The position numbers were made by a program, and so were the translations under genes. The notes below the pieces were generated by a model, which worked only from the letters and a program-made list of their open reading frames with translations, had not been told where the DNA came from and ran no database searches. From assembly GCF_000264995.1 (NCBI RefSeq), contig NW_006767438.1:1255801-1319800 (forward strand): a DNA stretch of 64,000 nt, in the 5' to 3' direction. This document shows positions 12,564 to 22,259 of this stretch, piece after piece (position 1 is the first letter of the stretch; each line of letters opens with the position of its first letter). The stretch comes from Punctularia strigosozonata HHB-11173 SS5 (taxonomy: Eukaryota > Basidiomycota > Agaricomycetes > Corticiales > Punctulariaceae).

Positions 12564-13309
12564 ATGTTCTTCCAAACTGTGAGAAAACCCTCCGGCATCG
12601 TGTCCGTGCGCTGTGCTGACGTCCATCGCAGGCACTCTTTGCGACCCTCTCTCTTGCGCTTTGCGCCGTGGCCGTGCCATGCAAGCCGTCGGATGTAGTG
12701 TCCAGTGTCACTGCCGCCGCCGCCGCTGCCCCCACAACCACGCACACCCGCAAACACCACTGGACGACTTCTGCGTCCTCCGCGTGGTCCGTCCACACTT
12801 CTCAGACGACTAGCTCGTGGACGAGCACCGCGGTCCCGTCCACCGCCACCGCGGCAGGAAGCTCTGCTACTGGCGCAGGGCAGTGCAACACCGGTCCCGT
12901 ACAATGCTGTAACAGCGGTATGTTCAAGCCCCTCACTCTCGGATGAAGAACAATCTTGCTGATCTGTGTATTCAAGTCCAATCCTCCAAAGAAGATGCCG
13001 TTTCCAACGTTCTGGGTGCACTTGGAATTCCGATCCAAGACACTGCCGTGCCCGTCGGTCTGGCATGCGTCAGTACCCGTTAATGAACCGAACTGTCAGG
13101 AGGGTTGAACTAATTTGCTGCTTCCTTCAGACTCCCATTAACGTCATTGGTTTGGGCTCTGGCGCGTCGTGCACCCAACAGCCAGTTTGCTGCGAGAACA
13201 ACGACTACAACGGCGCTGTGGCGCTCGGATGGTAAGCATCGGCGCTTCATGGAGATGCACACGGAACGCGACTCACGCTTTTGATTATAGCTCGCCTATC
13301 AACCTCTAA
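12564..13309 (+). CDS. Class I hydrophobin
   Basis: Spliced model: 12564-12578, 12632-12917, 12977-13068, 13131-13231, 13291-13309; 170 residues. A secretion signal (ALFATLSLALCAVAVP) follows a five-residue first exon. A Ser/Thr/Ala-rich linker of about 65 residues comes next, then the eight-cysteine hydrophobin domain. The pattern is C-x6-CC-x32-C-x13-C-x5-CC-x12-C, within the class I range, with GPVQCC, PINVIGLGSG and PVCCENN as typical blocks. Hydrophobins self-assemble into amphipathic rodlet films on hyphae and fruit bodies. The linker is longer than in most class I members. All four introns are 53-62 bp. The gene looks intact, and its last intron, last exon and 3' flank recur as a relic near 16465. 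Confidence 0.95.
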
Positions 13310-13570
13310 TTTCCTGGAGTATTCCTTGGATCTGCGCTCTCCATTCGCCGTCACAACACGCTATATCTCTGACATTGTTATCGCTCGGGTAGTCGCATTC
13401 GTGTACCATCGCTATTTTTTGTGGAATTCATCATCATTTGGGCGAATATCAAGCGCGAACTGCTCCTAAGGACACATTATACTCGGACAGAGCTCATTAC
13501 ATACCTCGCACAGCTTATGCATCCAGTGGAAGCGCCGCGTTGGAAGGATGGAGAGAGTTGCCCGACGCAA
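13255..13570 (+). repeat. Hydrophobin 3'-end segment, parent copy of a dispersed duplication
   Basis: This covers the last hydrophobin intron, the last exon and about 260 bp of 3' flank. It aligns with gaps to 16465-16750 in the same orientation. Shared blocks include TGCGCTCTCCATT, GACATTGTTAT and ATTTGGGCGA. Confidence 0.8.
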
Positions 13571-14249
13571 GGGCTGATGCGTCACGTCTGTCACTTGATC
13601 ATGCGTGCTTGTGACTTCACGCGCTTGCCTCTTGTCGTCCGCGCTCAGCGAGCAATCCGTTTGAATCATTCAGGCATCGGCCCTGTACATCTTGCGGCAC
13701 AGAAATACGGAGCCTCGGATCAGAGCGTGCTAGGAGGCGCAGCTGACGAGCAGATGTCGTGCCTTGGGCGGTTGTGTAAGGATGAGTCACGGTTCGGGTC
13801 GTGTGGGGCTGCCTGGTGGTTTTACGCACATGTCGTGTCCATGGGTTGATGGCCAAGGAGCTGCAGGCCAGCAATCCAAGCTATCCGGTCTGAATTTACT
13901 CCCACCACGAACGGGCACCTGCACATCGCGGAACGCCTGCGGAACGCTACGAATTCCTCGAGATCATGGCTCGATCAGCCGCCTTTGTCAACATTCACCG
14001 AGCTGGTCGTGCAGGCGCGCGATTTGTGCCTCGTATTCTTCTTCGGCTTGATGTGGATTACAGAAGGTCATCGCTTGGCATGCTTATGGTATGTCAAACC
14101 TCGCTTGCTTCGTCATCCCGAACGCGACTTACCAACTTCCATACGAAAGCCCCTCCCCCAACACATGCGCTTGGGATGTGTGTATCGCATATAACCTGAA
14201 GATTCGCCACGTTCCATAACGTTGGCCCATCATTCGAACCGGTCACAGG
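13310..14249. other. Spacer between hydrophobin and epoxide hydrolase 1
   Basis: It begins with the hydrophobin 3' flank, part of which is duplicated at 16465-16750. A 142-codon frame at 13421-13849 lies over the duplicated 3' flank, has no motif and is not conserved in the copy. The last few hundred bases are presumably the promoter of the epoxide hydrolase. Confidence 0.5.
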
Positions 14250-15813
14250 ATGAGATCCCTTCTCTTCGCCTCGTTCTTGGTTATCGCCTGCGTGCCTGCA
14301 CTTGCCTCAGAGGTCAAGCCGTTTGAAGTCGACATATCGAAAGGCGATGTCGAGCGCATGAAGATTTTGGCAGCAAATGCTCGCCTTCCGCATTCTCCTG
14401 CGTTTATTGGGGGGGATTCTACCTATGGAGTCGATCTTGACGTGTTGGAGTCGCTTCGTAATGAATGGATCCACGGCTTCAACTGGAATGAACAACAGGC
14501 ATCGATCAACAGGTACCGTGATTTTTTTTTCATAGGTATGGCGGCTGTACTAAATTCGGACGTCACGGCAGCTTTCATCAGTACACGGTAGAAGTTGAGA
14601 ATGCTACCGTCCATTTCGTCCACGAGAAATCCGACGACCCGGACGCCATCCCACTGATTATGCTTCACGGATGGCCTGGTAAGTCTGTCATTCGAGGATC
14701 TCTGCCGTGTCATTGATTGGTGTCCAGGCTCATTTCTCGAGTATTTGCCTACCGTGAAACCCTTGACTCAGCGCGCAACGAACAAACAAGGACAAAACGG
14801 TGAGATCGTTGTAGCCTTCTTCACGCATCGTGGCCTCAACTCACCTCTACTCACAGTCTCCTTCCACGTCGTTGTTCCGTCCCTTCCAGGTTTCGGCTTC
14901 TCTTCGCTTCCTGCTTTAGATTGGAAGACCACCGACACTGCACGTATCTTCGATAAACTCATGGTAGATGTTCTGGGTTACAAGACTTATACGCTGTTCG
15001 GAAGTGACTGGGTAAATCGTCATCCCTCATGTTTTCTGATATCGTTGACATTGTTCTCCGTAGGGTTCTGATGTCGGATACAGACTGTACGCCAACTACA
15101 CAGAGACCGTTCGAGCAGCGCAGTTTTCGTTCTTGCCGTTCTTCCCTCCGACTTTGGCTGCAGCACAGAGCGCCAACATCAGCTTATCCGCGTTCGAGAT
15201 CGCTCAACTCGAGATCAACGACGCATTTGAGTCGCGAGGACTCGGCTATTTTCAAGAACAGGAATGGAGGGTGCGTGTCCATTGTGCCAGCTACTCTCTT
15301 ACCGTCGGAGGATGCAAGCCGACATATCACAATGTAGCCGAACACGATCGGCTTAGCGCTGTACGACAGCCCGCTCGGACAGCTTCAATGGATGGCGGAA
15401 CTGTGGACAGGACTTTCGGATCCGCGTCGCGGCACCGGTCCTTCAGTCCTCACCGACACCGCTATTCTGACCGAAATATCCCTCTACTACCTCAGCAAGT
15501 CTTTCCTCACTTCGGTCTGGATTTACTCGCAAAACACGTTCGTTCCGTCCTACGACGTCCCCCACCCATCGACGCCGATGGGCTTTAGCGCGTTCCGGTA
15601 CAACTCTGGATGGCCGCGAGCTTATGTAGAGCGCGTCGGCAACCTGACGTTCTTGAACGGTGCGCGATAAAATCCTCAGGTCGATTTCGTCGGATGCGGC
15701 TTACACTGCCTTACTCAGAGCACGACTTCGGCGGACATTTCCCGGGTTTGGATAACCCGTCGGCACTGGTGGCGGATATACGCGAGATGGGAGGCTATTA
15801 CCTTGGACAGTGA
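14250..15813 (+). CDS. Epoxide hydrolase, secreted or ER-type, paralogue 1
   Basis: Spliced model: 14250-14512, 14572-14678, 14728-14799, 14857-15011, 15064-15270, 15338-15659, 15719-15813; 406 residues. A signal peptide (LLFASFLVIACVPALA) precedes the epoxide-hydrolase N-terminal domain, starting about VKPFEVDI. The alpha/beta-hydrolase core shows LIMLHGWPG as the oxyanion-hole loop, GSDWGS with the nucleophilic Asp, and GGHFPG with the catalytic His. These are hallmarks of the microsomal/juvenile-hormone epoxide hydrolase family, which opens epoxides to diols. The first five exon lengths (263, 107, 72, 155, 207) match the two paralogues near 52-56 kb, apart from three bases in exon 1. The first intron must end at 14571, because the earlier AG at 14535 gives no family match. 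The gene looks intact. Confidence 0.93.
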
Positions 15814-16464
15814 GGTTGTATGCCGCTCGTATTGCAGCCTAACAACGGGCCCTGAAACGGATGCCCGTGAGCAAGCCGTCACATCGGTTGTGTAATCACG
15901 TTCACTCCTGCAATCGCTTCGTGGTGGTAGCAAATGCCCTGAGTCGCGCACGACTCGGTATGCATGTAATCCTGCTGAACGACGTATCGTGAACTACCCG
16001 GACCAGTCAAGTGGGCCATGTCGAACAGCCTTGATATAGGATGTACGTTACAACGAGCATCGATGGTCGCGTTCGTTGTGGTGGCAAGGATAAGCACGAT
16101 GAAGGCATAATAACTGCTCCGGAAGTAGGACCAGAGCGATCTCTTCCCGTGACGAACATGCCGTGCTCTGATATATCTTCTGACAACATATTATGCGAGG
16201 CAACGGTATAGGGTTAGCCTTGGGCATGCAAAGGCGAATAGAAACTACGAGGTAGATGAGGACGAGAGCTGCACGGACGACGGCACCTCGGTGGCTTGCC
16301 TTCTACGCCGACCCCCTGTGCCCATGGCCCATACCATGCTAATTCACGCAATCTACCAGAACTAAGCATGCCATCCCTCAGTCATGAAGGCACTGCGAAC
16401 TCCAGCGAGATGATACGTATGAGCACTGCGTCTCATCTGACATCAAGTGCACGGGAGTCGCATA

Positions 16465-16750
16465 GGAACGCGATTCATGCTCCTGAGCATAGTTCGCATA
16501 TCAAGCTCTGATTTCTTGGAGTGTTTCTCGAATCTGCGCTCTCCATTAGCTTTCACAACGAGTTGTTTCTTTGACATTGTTATGGCTTGAATATTCGCAT
16601 TCGTGTATCATCTCCAGATGGTATTTCATTATTTGGGCGAGCTTGAGGTTCTAATCACGCTTCTTGCGCGGAAAGAATTGGTCTCGGGCATCGGACAGCT
16701 CATGAGTTCAGTACAAGCGAGGGAGAATGGAGACAGCTGGACGGAAGGGC
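16465..16750 (+). pseudogene. Relic of a second hydrophobin 3' end
   Basis: Diverged copy of 13255-13570: the end of the last intron (GAGCATAG), a short last exon (TTCGCATATCAAGCTCTGA against the intact CTCGCCTATCAACCTCTAA), then the 3' flank. Upstream of about 16455 similarity fades and none of the cysteine-bearing exons can be found, so this is a truncated remnant. It lies in the same orientation as the parent, with epoxide hydrolase 1 between them. Confidence 0.75.
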
Positions 16751-16828
16751 AATCACCCTTGACTGGGAAGTCATGCCAACATTAGTTCAAGCGCCGCCCA
16801 CCCTCACTGCACTACTGCTGTCCATCGC

Positions 16829-16925
16829 AACACCGGTCTGCATTGTGAGCACAGTCGAAGGTGACTGTGCAGCTTGGCGAACACCACTGAACAAGCTCGT
16901 AGTGCAGACACGCCGAGAAGTTGCC
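16829..16925 (-). pseudogene. Fragment of the Mss51-like MYND-finger gene
   Basis: Matches the minus-strand MYND gene around 50736-50846 over about 100 bp. Shared blocks include GGCGAACACCAC, CACGCCGAGAAGT and TGTGGAA. The region corresponds to the second zinc finger. It contains small insertions and deletions and no usable frame. Confidence 0.75.
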
Positions 16926-17105
16926 GACCTCGGGTCTTAAAAGGCTTGTGGAAACACTTACCAAGGATCTAGATCATGGACTTCGTCGTTCAACACCCTT
17001 TTTCTAGATGCTTGTTCATTTGTGCAGAACCTATGAAATTATGGCTTATATACTGATTGGAAACAACTGTTCTTTGCGAGAGCCCGCCCATTCATCGACC
17101 AAGAA

Positions 17106-19838
17106 CTACTTCGTAGAATCCGGGGTGGTTAGGACACCGATTACCCGAGATATGGATGGTCTTTCAGATGGATCGTTGTCCCAACAAGCTTCCAAGAGAG
17201 CCCAAGTGCCGTCATCTAGCCCCAAATCATAGGCTCCTTTTGGACGTAGCGGCCGCTCGCCTGACAAAACTCTTGCGAATACTGTCCATTCTGGCAAGTG
17301 AGGAAAAATTTGCTCTCCGCAGAATATCTGACAGAAGCGTTAGATCTTGTGAAATGGCGTGCCATGTCTGAGCAAGGCTCACCTCCCACGAGGCCATAGC
17401 AAATGCGTATACGTCCGTCTCCCTCGTCGGCTGACCTGGATTGCTATTCTCTGCAAGCTCAGGAGCCATGTATCGCATCGTCCCCCCGCTCCTCGAAATA
17501 GATGGCGTAAAGGATTTGGGTCCAAGGACGGTTCTCGCCAAACCAAAGTCGCCCAGACGCGCACGTCTGCTCCCGTCCACAAGGATGTTGCGCTGAGAAA
17601 TTGTGAGCAAGTCAAGGCATATTCGGTCAGTGTATGATATTCACCCCTTTTATATCTCCGTGTATCATCGCGCTTGCATGCATGTATTCCAATCCGCAAG
17701 CAACATCTGTAACCTGCCAATTTCAGCTGCAGATGATCGTTCGGCAAGGTACATATAACCCACCAGTTGCCTACGATTCGCTCGCGGGAATTTCTGGAGA
17801 TAGGTTATCACATCTCCAAACGCCATCCATTCCGAAACTATACACAAATTGTGTGACTGAGAAACACCGAGGAAAGGAACAATATTTGGATGAGCAAGTT
17901 GTTTCCAAAACACAGCCTCTCTGCAGAAGTCCTATGTGACCGGATCAAACTGCGTACAACGCCATGATATCAGTTGGGCACGGACCAGTACACATTTCTT
18001 GCGGTCTGCGACATGCAAACGCATGATCTTGAGCGCGACAAGATCTCCGTTATATAGGCCTCGCCATACGTCCGCATAACCACCACAGGAATATGCCCCA
18101 GTTCCCTTCTGAACGATATTATCTATTCGATAAGACGCCGGAAGGATACCTTCCTGTCCACATAATCGGCTCAGATCGCGAACCAGACGCCGATAATTTG
18201 GGTCGGTGCGCGACGTGATGTCAAGGAGCTGAATGGATTTGCGGTAAGCATAGTTTCTACGTTATATTTGCGATCACTGACTTCGTCCAATTGATTAATG
18301 CGTGCTTTCGGACTGGAATCCACCTCCCTGAGCTCCAATTCCAGCTCCTTCCTCCTAATCGCCTCTTCCTTTTGCTTGATCTCATCCTCCTTATTTCTGA
18401 TTACCTGCTCCTTCCGCTTGACTTCATCCTCCCGCCGCTGGACTATCAATTCCCTCCTCGTGATCTCTTCGTCCTTCGTCTTGACCTCCTCCAACTTCTG
18501 CTCCAACACTGCCTCCAATCTCTTCAATGTTGCGCTTGTCACCGAGGAAGTAGGAAACGGTGTTTGCTTCACCTCCGATGGCTTGCCCACCTTCTCCTCC
18601 TGCTCCCCCGTCCCTTCCGCGCGTTGATTCGCATCATCGACTTTCCGCCGTAACTGCGACACGGGCAGCGGCAGCGTCGCGCGAGCGCCCCTGCCTGCAG
18701 ACATGAGCGTTTTTTGACGCTGAGTCGGAAGCGCGTCGAGCTCTGGCGTCTTCTCCGGTCTCGGAGTCGCGCTTTCGTTGCGCGCTTTAGACGCCGGCCA
18801 CGTCCGCTGTGATCTCTCAACGCTTCCATTCGGTCTGGGCCCGTGCCCATGAGGACGAGAGTGTGGATCTGGTCTAGAAGAGTGCACGCCTGTGGATGGA
18901 TGCCGAGCGGGCACAGGTCCATCAAAGCTGCGGTGCGAGCCTGCCTTGCTGCCGGCCGACTGCTGTCGCCGATCGGCATTCGAGTAGCTCTGCCGGCTCT
19001 CAATGCCCGCGTCACGCGGACGTCCGGTGGAACTGACGGGAGCCGGGGGTTGGCGGGGCCAGCTGGGCGAGCGCCCGTTCAGGTGTCTCCCGGGACCAAA
19101 GTCGTTCGGGAACTGGCGGGGGCGCCGCCGCGTCCCCCCATATGAGCCCGAAGAGGAGCTCCCATCCGACGAGACGCTGGATACGTTATCGCCTCTGAAC
19201 CACGGCACCGCCTCTGGTGGGCGGATGGCGAGCAGCCTGGGCGGGGGTTGCTGGCCTGCGATCGTCTGGTATTGCGACTGTCCTCTGCCTGTTCCACTGC
19301 CTCCTCTGTGCTCTTTCTGCTGTGTCAGCTGTCTTTTCTCGCGCTCGATGAGGTCCGCGATTGCCTGGTGCTCTGCAATCATCTGCGCCTGCCATTCAGC
19401 ATCCACCTCGGCCCCAGCGGCCCAGCGGCGCTCCTGGCGTTCGCGTTCGAGCGCACGGTCGAAATGCGTCTGAGCCAAGCGGATAATATCGGCCATTGCG
19501 GCGTCGTACTCGTCCCTAGCTGCCGAGAGCTGAGAAGCGGAGGGCTTGGAGCCAGTGCCGGAGGGAGAGGAGGTCGTTGTAAGGGTGGCGAGGCGCGACT
19601 CGTACTCATCCCGGACCCTCTCAACAACGGACTTCATGCTGCGCTCGATCCGGAAGCGGAGCCAGCCCTTCCATGCCTCGTCGGGCTCAAGGTCAATCGC
19701 GGCTGCGGGTGTGGACGGGGGATCCGGGGTGGGGGTAGAAGATGGATTGGCGTCGTTCGGGGGAGAACCAGGGCTGGGAGAGTTGGGAGAGTCCAGGACA
19801 GAGTGGGTGGGCTCCGCAAGAGTAGTCAAGGTCTCCAT
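17106..19838 (-). CDS. Coiled-coil protein fused to a TKL-type protein kinase
   Basis: Spliced model (minus): 19838-18282, 18228-17992, 17931-17764, 17713-17645, 17592-17383, 17327-17106; 820 residues, all five introns phase 0 and 50-60 bp. Residues 1-519 form one exon: a Ser/Pro-rich start, a helical charged stretch (MKSVVERVRDEYESRL, RALERERQERRW), a disordered Arg/Ser/Gly middle, and a long coiled coil rich in E/K/R ending near 505. Residues 520-820 are a kinase: glycine-loop region GTGAYSCGGYADVW, VALK (Lys 586), IHGDIKG (catalytic Asp 674), GDFGLA (Asp 692), MAPE, and a C-lobe ending DPSERPS. HGD replaces the usual HRD, as is common in mushroom TKL kinases. The exon 1/2 junction (donor GTCAGT, acceptor ATTCAG) makes the fusion. 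Without it the first exon would end at a stop 37 codons later. Confidence 0.82.
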
Positions 19839-20192
19839 CGGGGCTTGCAGGTCTTAAGATCACTGGGATGGATTATGCCGGGCCAGACACGATATGATCT
19901 TTACCAGACAAAACGTGGATGGGTGTCGGGTGTTACGTGGAATATCAACGAGCAGCGTGTACGATAGGCGATGTGATACGCTGGGAGTGATTGCACTGGG
20001 TCCACCATGATGTATATTCGAGAGTGGACAACGTTGACAACGCGAGGCTAATGCAGGTAAGAGCTGTGTGAAACTGATTATACATACTGACTTGCTTACG
20101 ACTCGCGAGATTCATCTTGGCGACCAGGCTGACCGAACCTCGAGTCCATCCATCGAAGTCATAAACACAAGCACAGCAGCACGCTGGCGCCC
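19839..20192. other. Divergent spacer between kinase and broken dehydrogenase
   Basis: About 350 bp serving as the kinase promoter on the minus strand. No other feature is visible. Confidence 0.5.
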
Positions 20193-21185
20193 ATGTTGAC
20201 AACACAGGCTGCGTATATGTTCCTGTTTGAAGGCGCGAAGCTCGCCGCCGTCCAGTTGCCTGCCCTCGCCGTCGGACTGGACGACCTCGGATCCTCATCC
20301 GCGTATTTCATGTCTCCCTCTCGCCGCTGGACGTCTGGCAGAGGTGCCCGTTACATAGTTCCGATAATTAGCGCCGACGGGAATGTGGCGGAGGTCGAGC
20401 AGAATGTGAAGCACATCGCGAAGGGAGACATGGTAAGTTTCGGATGCGTCTCGGAAGTGGATGATGATGGCACAGTGACCAGTTCTTGTCCTTAACTTTG
20501 GCCTAAACGAACGCCATGGTCGGCAAGAGTACTCAGAAATACGCGCTCATTTCCAGATGCCGGGCTACCAAAGCAAGCTCGCTCTTCCAACGGCCCTTCA
20601 CCGTGAAGCCATTTCCCTCCTTCCTTTATCCTAGTTTTCAGCAGGTGTCGATCCGGCGGCCGCAATATCGTTATCCGCCAACCTCGTCACCGCTTTCCAC
20701 GCGTTCACGGCTGACCTCGGCCTTGGACTCATCCGCGACGCGTCCGGCAAGCCGTTGAACATTCCAGCTGACACGAAATCGGACCGGATTTTGGTTTGTG
20801 GCGGCGCCTCAAGTGCAGGGCAGTATAACATCCAGGTCACGGTACGTGTTCTCAACGAGGAGGCCTCTCAGACTTTTTGTATCTGTAGTGCTGACCACCA
20901 ACATGTACATCCACATAGCTCCTTGCCCTAAGTGGATACACACATATCATCACCGCACCGTCGGCTTGGCACCACGCCGATCTCCTCTCGCTGAGCGCCT
21001 CGTGTGCGGTGAACTATGCGGCGCCCACCGTCCTCAAAGATATCGGCGGCCCCATCGAGTATGCGAACGACGCCGTCGGCGACTGACAGGAGACGATAGT
21101 CAAGTACTCTCCGCTGGTCAAGCCTGGCTTCCTGATCGTGATCTTGCACCCATCTGCTATACGGGCGGGAGGCCGGCTGTGACGC
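20193..21185 (+). pseudogene. Broken MDR-family alcohol dehydrogenase / enoyl reductase
   Basis: Successive frames give the order of a medium-chain dehydrogenase: an N-terminal strand (FEGAKLAAVQLP), then in another frame RILIRVFHVSLSPLD, the loop QNVKHIAKGD, the helix AGVDPAAAISLSANLVTAFHA, the cofactor motif RILVCGGASSAGQYNIQV (20881-20917 holds an intron end), SGYTHIITAPSAWHHADLLS, and YANDAVGD followed by an in-frame TGA at 21084-21086 and then YSPLVKPGFL. At least one frameshift in the first 150 bp, a stop (TAG) in the second coding block near 20632 and the TGA show it is dead. Such enzymes reduce or oxidise small carbonyls with NAD(P). Confidence 0.8.
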
Positions 21186-21249
21186 AGAGCGTTTTGTCTG
21201 TCCCACTGTATGAGTGCTGTATGCATTAATTCTTGATGAACGCGCCCGT

Positions 21250-21905
21250 CAAACTGAGTAAAGACCCTTCTGCACCATTTGCCTGATGCAACGATTCTCC
21301 ACCTTGCGTGTCACGGTCAGCATTCCGAATATCCACTTCAGGGCAGCTTCATTTCGCACGACAAGCCACTTACTATTGAGAGGTTGATGTCGAGACCTCG
21401 TCCATGCGCGTTCATGGCCTTCTTGAGTGCTTGCGAGACCGCGAGAGGAGACCAAGTCAGTATTACGTCCATGACGCCCTCGTCAGATGAACTGAACGAC
21501 CCCGGGTAGGTTACACAATCAACCAAACCAAGCGGTGCACCTCGCTGTCATAATGCTATTTACTGGTTTCGAAAGCGTGATCGCCACACTCTGGTCAGTA
21601 CAACTCCCTTCTTCGCTGCTGCTTGCCTACCTCTCAGTCTTGACACTAGGTCCATGCAAGACGTCGATGGTCCGATGATCGCAGAGTCGGTGTACTCGGA
21701 TATCTTCGCATCCGATTCAGAATTCATAGACTCCGATGATATAGCATATGCCCTTGATGCTGCTACACGGAAACTCCGCGATGCCCATGCTGATCTGAGT
21801 GGACGGGCGACGTACGTTCACTTTGGCTTGTGCTACAGTTGTTCTGGAGCCACGATGTGTAGGAATGCGATCGTGGTGTTTCCGGAGCGCAATGATGATA
21901 TGTAG
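21250..21905 (+). pseudogene. C-terminal fragment of a CHAT-domain protein
   Basis: The frame reads PDATILHLACHGQ (His of the CHAT caspase-like dyad), then AFMAFLSACETARGDQ (Cys of the dyad in SACETA), a gap, NQAVHLAVIMLFTGFESVIATLW, an intron (about 21597-21652), then SMQDVDGPMIAESVY and ATYVHFGL. These are the signature blocks of fungal TPR-CHAT proteins. The usual TPR array upstream is missing: the match starts next to a stop near 21255, directly after the dead dehydrogenase. The phase across the second junction does not fit a simple intron (one base off). It is probably a truncated pseudogene. A short expressed CHAT protein is a less likely reading. Confidence 0.75.
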
Positions 21906-22259
21906 ATTCGACGTAAAACGTTGCCATGATCCTTGTTTCGTGTTTCATCAATTCCATCCATCAAGTGGGTAATGATGCCGTAACACATTCAGACGTTTAG
22001 TGTCGCCTTACTCCGGGGTTTTTTTTAATGCGCGCCAGAAATAGCAGCGAGTTATACGCACACCAGGGCCAGGCGGTTGATGATGTATCTCGGAATGAAT
22101 AATAGGCCTTTCGAGCAGACCGTGTCCGTGTGATACAACGTTTGTCTCGCAACCTCGGAGTAGAGGGTGAATGGTGAGTAATACATGCTAATACATGGTA
22201 CTTGAGGATACTTATATGATGTTATATGATGTCTAACAATACAGTATGTAGCGACCTGG
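21906..22259. other. Convergent 3' spacer
   Basis: Between the CHAT fragment and the zinc-finger gene on the opposite strand. Nothing is recognised. Confidence 0.5.

Larger units (their letters stand above)
15814..17105. other. Spacer with two gene relics
   Basis: Between epoxide hydrolase 1 and the kinase. It holds the hydrophobin 3' relic (about 16465-16750) and a fragment of a MYND-finger gene (about 16829-16925), described separately. Nothing else is supported. Confidence 0.6.

Noticed and set aside
13421-13849. 142-codon plus frame behind the hydrophobin
   Set aside because: It overlaps the duplicated hydrophobin 3' flank, where the copy at 16465-16750 does not keep the frame.
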